Origin: a virus | IMG/VR virus record: IMGVR_UViG_3300042542_002790 | Span: 1 to 26,993 of that record | DNA length: 26,993 nt | Strand: one strand, 5' to 3' | Shown: positions 26,963 through 26,993 of the stretch, piece by piece | Layout of the letters: each line of letters opens with the position of its first letter | How positions within the stretch are numbered: position 1 is the stretch's first letter | Notes under the pieces: generated by a model | Databases searched by the model: none | Seen by the model: the letters and a program-made list of their open reading frames with translations, nothing else | What the model was told of the DNA's origin: nothing | Program-made: the position numbers and the translations under genes

Positions 26963-26993
26963 GAACCTACAGAGCGGATATAGAGCTCCTACC

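Noticed and set aside
26941-26993. Possible tRNA fragment (TAGCTCAGGGGG... and TTCGA on the minus strand)
   Set aside because: The D-loop would be far too long, and the T-stem bases do not pair on either strand. No cloverleaf can be drawn.

Overview
The window looks like part of a T4-type myovirus genome (a large lytic tailed phage) infecting a low-GC Gram-negative bacterium, most likely marine. The Gram-negative host is inferred from a spanin-type lipoprotein, other lipobox and signal-peptide proteins, and a SleB-type wall hydrolase. The T4-type assignment rests on phage class Ia ribonucleotide reductase genes, a SegE-like GIY-YIG protein, two perfect TATAAATA late-promoter boxes, and small-ORF families I recall from marine T4-like phages. 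Host species cannot be fixed from the sequence. Every gene I support is on the + strand. Genes are tightly packed, often with ATGA, TGATG or TAATG stop/start overlaps.

Layout. (1) 1-509: the end of an inner-membrane spanin-like gene and its overlapping outer-membrane lipoprotein partner. (2) 531-6056: a nucleotide and redox block. It holds NrdA, a glutamine-amidotransferase-like protein, a small lipoprotein, an A-type Fe-S carrier, a thioredoxin, a small membrane protein, NrdB, a Cys-rich protein, dCMP deaminase and a cytidylyltransferase. (3) 6005-8305: two zinc-ribbon proteins, a terminator, a SegE-like GIY-YIG protein, a conserved hypothetical, and a membrane/coiled-coil protein. (4) 8306-15081: a late-promoter-led tail-fibre/adhesin cassette. 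It has six consecutive ORFs sharing a GNTxQRP module, four glycine-rich domain proteins, a pair of paralogous small proteins and several short virion-like ORFs. (5) 15087-17839: a terminator fused to a promoter, then a glycine-zipper envelope protein, a SleB hydrolase, a metallophosphoesterase, two small ORFs, and an AbrB/MazE-fold protein. (6) 17860-26902: a region of many small, mostly unknown genes read from strong sigma70-type promoters. It includes a GIY-YIG nuclease with an apparently leaderless start, an AAA ATPase and a 44-residue helix-turn-helix protein. A 336-nt gene-free stretch (23430-23765) splits it.

How the parts fit. Region 2 would supply dNTPs: RNR with its reductant, an Fe-S carrier, and dCMP deamination toward dTMP. 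Regions 1 and 5 supply envelope and lysis functions. Region 4 builds host-recognition fibres and carries internal DNA repeats that could allow recombinational variation. Region 6 is probably the early host-takeover region.

Most notable signals: a modular, repeat-linked fibre cassette; two sigma70 promoter classes, with shared -10/downstream blocks and one promoter that looks like a mosaic of two others; inverted repeats straddling the -10/start region; terminator-promoter fusions; and an AbrB-fold protein with a Cys cluster and no toxin beside it.
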